From Galbula dea (Eukaryota; Chordata; Aves; Piciformes; Galbulidae), in assembly GCA_013399015.1 (NCBI GenBank), contig VWZX01001688.1, positions 1,736,001 to 1,800,000 on the forward strand: a DNA stretch of 64,000 bases, read 5' to 3'. Positions within the stretch are counted from its first letter, which is position 1, and each line of letters opens with the position of its first letter. The notes below the pieces were generated by a model that saw only the letters and a list, made by a program, of their open reading frames with translations, was not told the origin of the DNA and ran no database searches. Positions 62,219-64,000 of the stretch are shown in pieces. Position numbers and translations under genes: made by a program.

Positions 62219-62379
62219 CCACGACAAAGCCCTTGGGGGCAGGGTGCCTGCATGGCACCTCATACAGTGGGTTCCTGGCCTGAAATTAGACCTCCCAGGC
62301 ACTGTCCTAATATAAATAAATGTATAAGATTCATATAGTCTAACTTTGAATTTGGCAACTGATCCTCTGAACTAAGCAG
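62219..62379 (+). other. Candidate internal exon (161 bp) with very strong splice sites
   Basis: The acceptor is an almost unbroken pyrimidine tract (TGTCTTCCCTTCTCTTTTCT then CCTAAAAG) ending at 62218. The donor is CAG|GTGAGT at 62379/62380, a perfect match to the consensus. All three frames eventually close, at about 20, 34 and 39 codons, so the exon is mainly non-coding. Frame 1 joins in phase with the second ATG of the candidate first exon to give 49 codons, ending at a TAG near 62336. A non-coding RNA exon is the most likely reading if it is transcribed. Confidence 0.3.
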
Positions 62380-63374
62380 GTGAGTAAAGCCCTAAAGTGG
62401 TAGAACCAGCCATGGTCACCCTGATCGTATTGCTCAGCACAAAGGCAATCATCAGTTGCTCCAAAGTGTGAATTCAGTATAGCTGATTTAAGTGTTGGCA
62501 GAAAATTATTTCATCATAATCTTGAACTGTTTGACCTTCCCATTGAAAATGATACCAAAGAACATTTTTGTTCTCCATCTACCTAAGTGTCAGGACGCAG
62601 CTCTGCATCCTGAGCTGGCATCAACCAACATAAACCCACAGCACGCAACAGGGCTGGAAACACTAATACCAGCAGAGAAGCTGCACAAGAGGTAAAGAAC
62701 AAAAAGAAAACAGGGATTAAAGGTTAATCTCTAACACTTCACAGACCAGAATTATAGTAAATGACAAAGTAGTCTTTTGTTTTTGTAGTAGTCTACAGTT
62801 TTGGATTAAAATTATGGATAGTATGTTACACATTGCTACCAGCAGCTGTAATATAACCACTTAAAGACAGTAATCCCCAGGAAATCGGTAACTGGTGGCT
62901 AGTGCAGTCCAGCTGGCTTGAGGGGAGCTGGGATAATCTATACTAGGATCCAACATGTGAGCAAGAAGTGAGCAGCCCTGTCTGGCACAAACTCCCCCCA
63001 CACTGCAGGGATAGGAACGTGGCCTGGTCTTGGCCAGGCTGAAATAAAGGTGTGGGAAGATTGAGAGAAGAGTTGAGGCAAAATAAATGTGAGAGAGTAT
63101 AGACAGAGGAGCTGTCAGTGCAAATACAAGGGAGACACCACAAATGTCATCCCACACTATCACATAGTTTGATGCCTTATACCCTCCTGGGGTTTGGGTA
63201 ACTGACACTTAAAACTTCCACTTGTGTCAGGTCAACGAAGCTGTTGCTGCACAGAGAACATTTCTCCTCTAAGGGCAATCAACCCCTTACTGCCATCAGC
63301 AGTGATGCAGTGAGTCAGGTGGTGAAGGGGTTGGAAAACAGTGTCAGGCTGAATAGGCTCACTCCTTATTGCAG
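62380..63374. other. Candidate second intron / unique sequence
   Basis: No gene is recognised. A T-rich acceptor-like sequence (CTTTTGTTTTTGTAG) ends at 62788, and AATAAA words occur at 63043 and 63083. Minus-strand frames at 62861-63208 have no domains. Confidence 0.4.
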
Positions 63375-63716
63375 AGCTGGAATTCAAGCACGCTCCAACA
63401 GCGATCCAAAGTGGATCACCTTCACAGTGAGGAGTCCCCAAGAGGTCACGAGTGGCAGGGGCAAGCCCAGTCATCACACCAGCAGCATTTGCCCAGGTTA
63501 TACTGTATGCTGCAGTGTCATGACAGACACTTCTGCTGGGCAGCCCAGTGCTGGTGTGCTAGCAAGTGGCAGAGGAGCTGCAGCAGTTTGTTTCTTATTG
63601 TGACAAGTGAATCATCAGGACTGAATCTAACAAAGATAGTGTTGTAAGCTTAACAGAAAAATATATCCCTCTGGATACGTGTTATATATTGAGAATAAAC
63701 CAAAGAATGAGGCATT
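63375..63716 (+). other. Candidate terminal exon with AATAAA
   Basis: An acceptor (CTCACTCCTTATTGCAG) ends at 63374. AATAAA lies at 63694-63699, a CA cleavage-type dinucleotide about 15 bases later, and a TG-rich element (CCTGTGTTTGCC) near 63737-63748. The order and spacing fit a polyadenylation site. Frames overlapping it (63244-63647) differ in phase and show no domain. It is the weakest of the three exon candidates because its acceptor is ordinary. Confidence 0.2.
63694..63699 (+). terminator. Candidate polyadenylation signal AATAAA
   Basis: The canonical hexamer is followed by a CA at a suitable distance and by a TG-rich downstream element. AATAAA occurs often by chance in AT-rich DNA, so support comes only from its context in the proposed transcript. 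Confidence 0.25.
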
Positions 63717-64000
63717 CTTCAGTTTAATCCAACTCCTGTGTTTGCCTGGAGAATGAATACAAACCCCACAAGCCTTGTTTTCTCATTTCTATATAACCTG
63801 CCTTCATGAAAATTGAGACTAAGACAGCCTTGGTAGCCTTGCTCCCTTAGAAATTTTCAGAAGTACAGACTGCCTCTTCCAAGAGCTCTCTTGGGAAGGA
63901 TGAAAGGTCCAGAATGATGTCAGCAAGCTAGTACTGCCACAAGTACCCTCTCATCTTACCATGCAGTGACCAATGCACCTGATTTGCAGACCCTGAATTT
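63717..64000. other. Unique sequence to the window end
   Basis: Nothing is recognisable apart from the TG-rich stretch that belongs to the possible polyadenylation site. Confidence 0.5.

Noticed and set aside
1..64000. CRISPR arrays, bacterial operons, tRNA or rRNA genes, full-length endogenous retrovirus
   Set aside because: No direct-repeat/spacer arrays, no clustered coding frames, no RNA-gene signatures and no paired LTRs or gag/pol/env frames were seen by eye.

Overview
The window is vertebrate nuclear DNA and almost certainly avian. It carries a 5'-truncated CR1 non-LTR retrotransposon (about 7205-7740), the dominant interspersed repeat of birds and other sauropsids. It otherwise has few recognisable mobile elements, moderate GC, depleted CpG, and microsatellites of ordinary eukaryotic type. 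There are no bacterial-style genes, operons, ribosome binding sites or CRISPR arrays. I cannot name the species or the chromosome.

No exon of a known protein gene could be recognised on either strand. The longest open frame (151 codons, 9571-10026) is within chance expectation for 64 kb read in six frames. I read the window as intergenic or deep-intronic DNA. It contains one CR1 copy, several microsatellites, and a set of AT-rich, homeodomain-motif-rich or CpG-retaining segments that look like conserved non-coding (enhancer) elements. The main ones are at 1480-2060, 2960-3250, 5741-6210, 18835-19050, 20395-20680, 38700-40130, 46400-46760, 51225-51460 and 53020-53200. Conservation is inferred from texture only; no alignment was possible.

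Layout: 1-7200 is unique sequence with the best enhancer-like segments and a (TAGAA)n array at 4012-4056. At 7205-7740 is the CR1 fragment, interrupted by a single N at 7517 where roughly 90 codons of its reverse-transcriptase tail are missing. From 7741 to 17290 is unique sequence with two short exon-like intervals. At 17300-17790 is a strongly C-over-G skewed block. From 18000 to 53900 is mostly featureless unique DNA with scattered microsatellites, enhancer-like segments and isolated exon-like pieces, the best at 36568 and 43915. At 53965-54300 there is a possible decayed coiled-coil reading frame on the minus strand.

The most interesting region is 59.4-63.75 kb on the plus strand. A GC box, a TATATAAA box, a consensus splice donor, an internal exon with very strong acceptor and donor sites, a plausible terminal exon, an AATAAA signal and a downstream TG-rich element occur in the right order. 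This could be an undescribed small three-exon transcript, most likely a long non-coding RNA, though a 49-codon frame crosses its first junction. It is a model from sequence signals only and could be coincidence.
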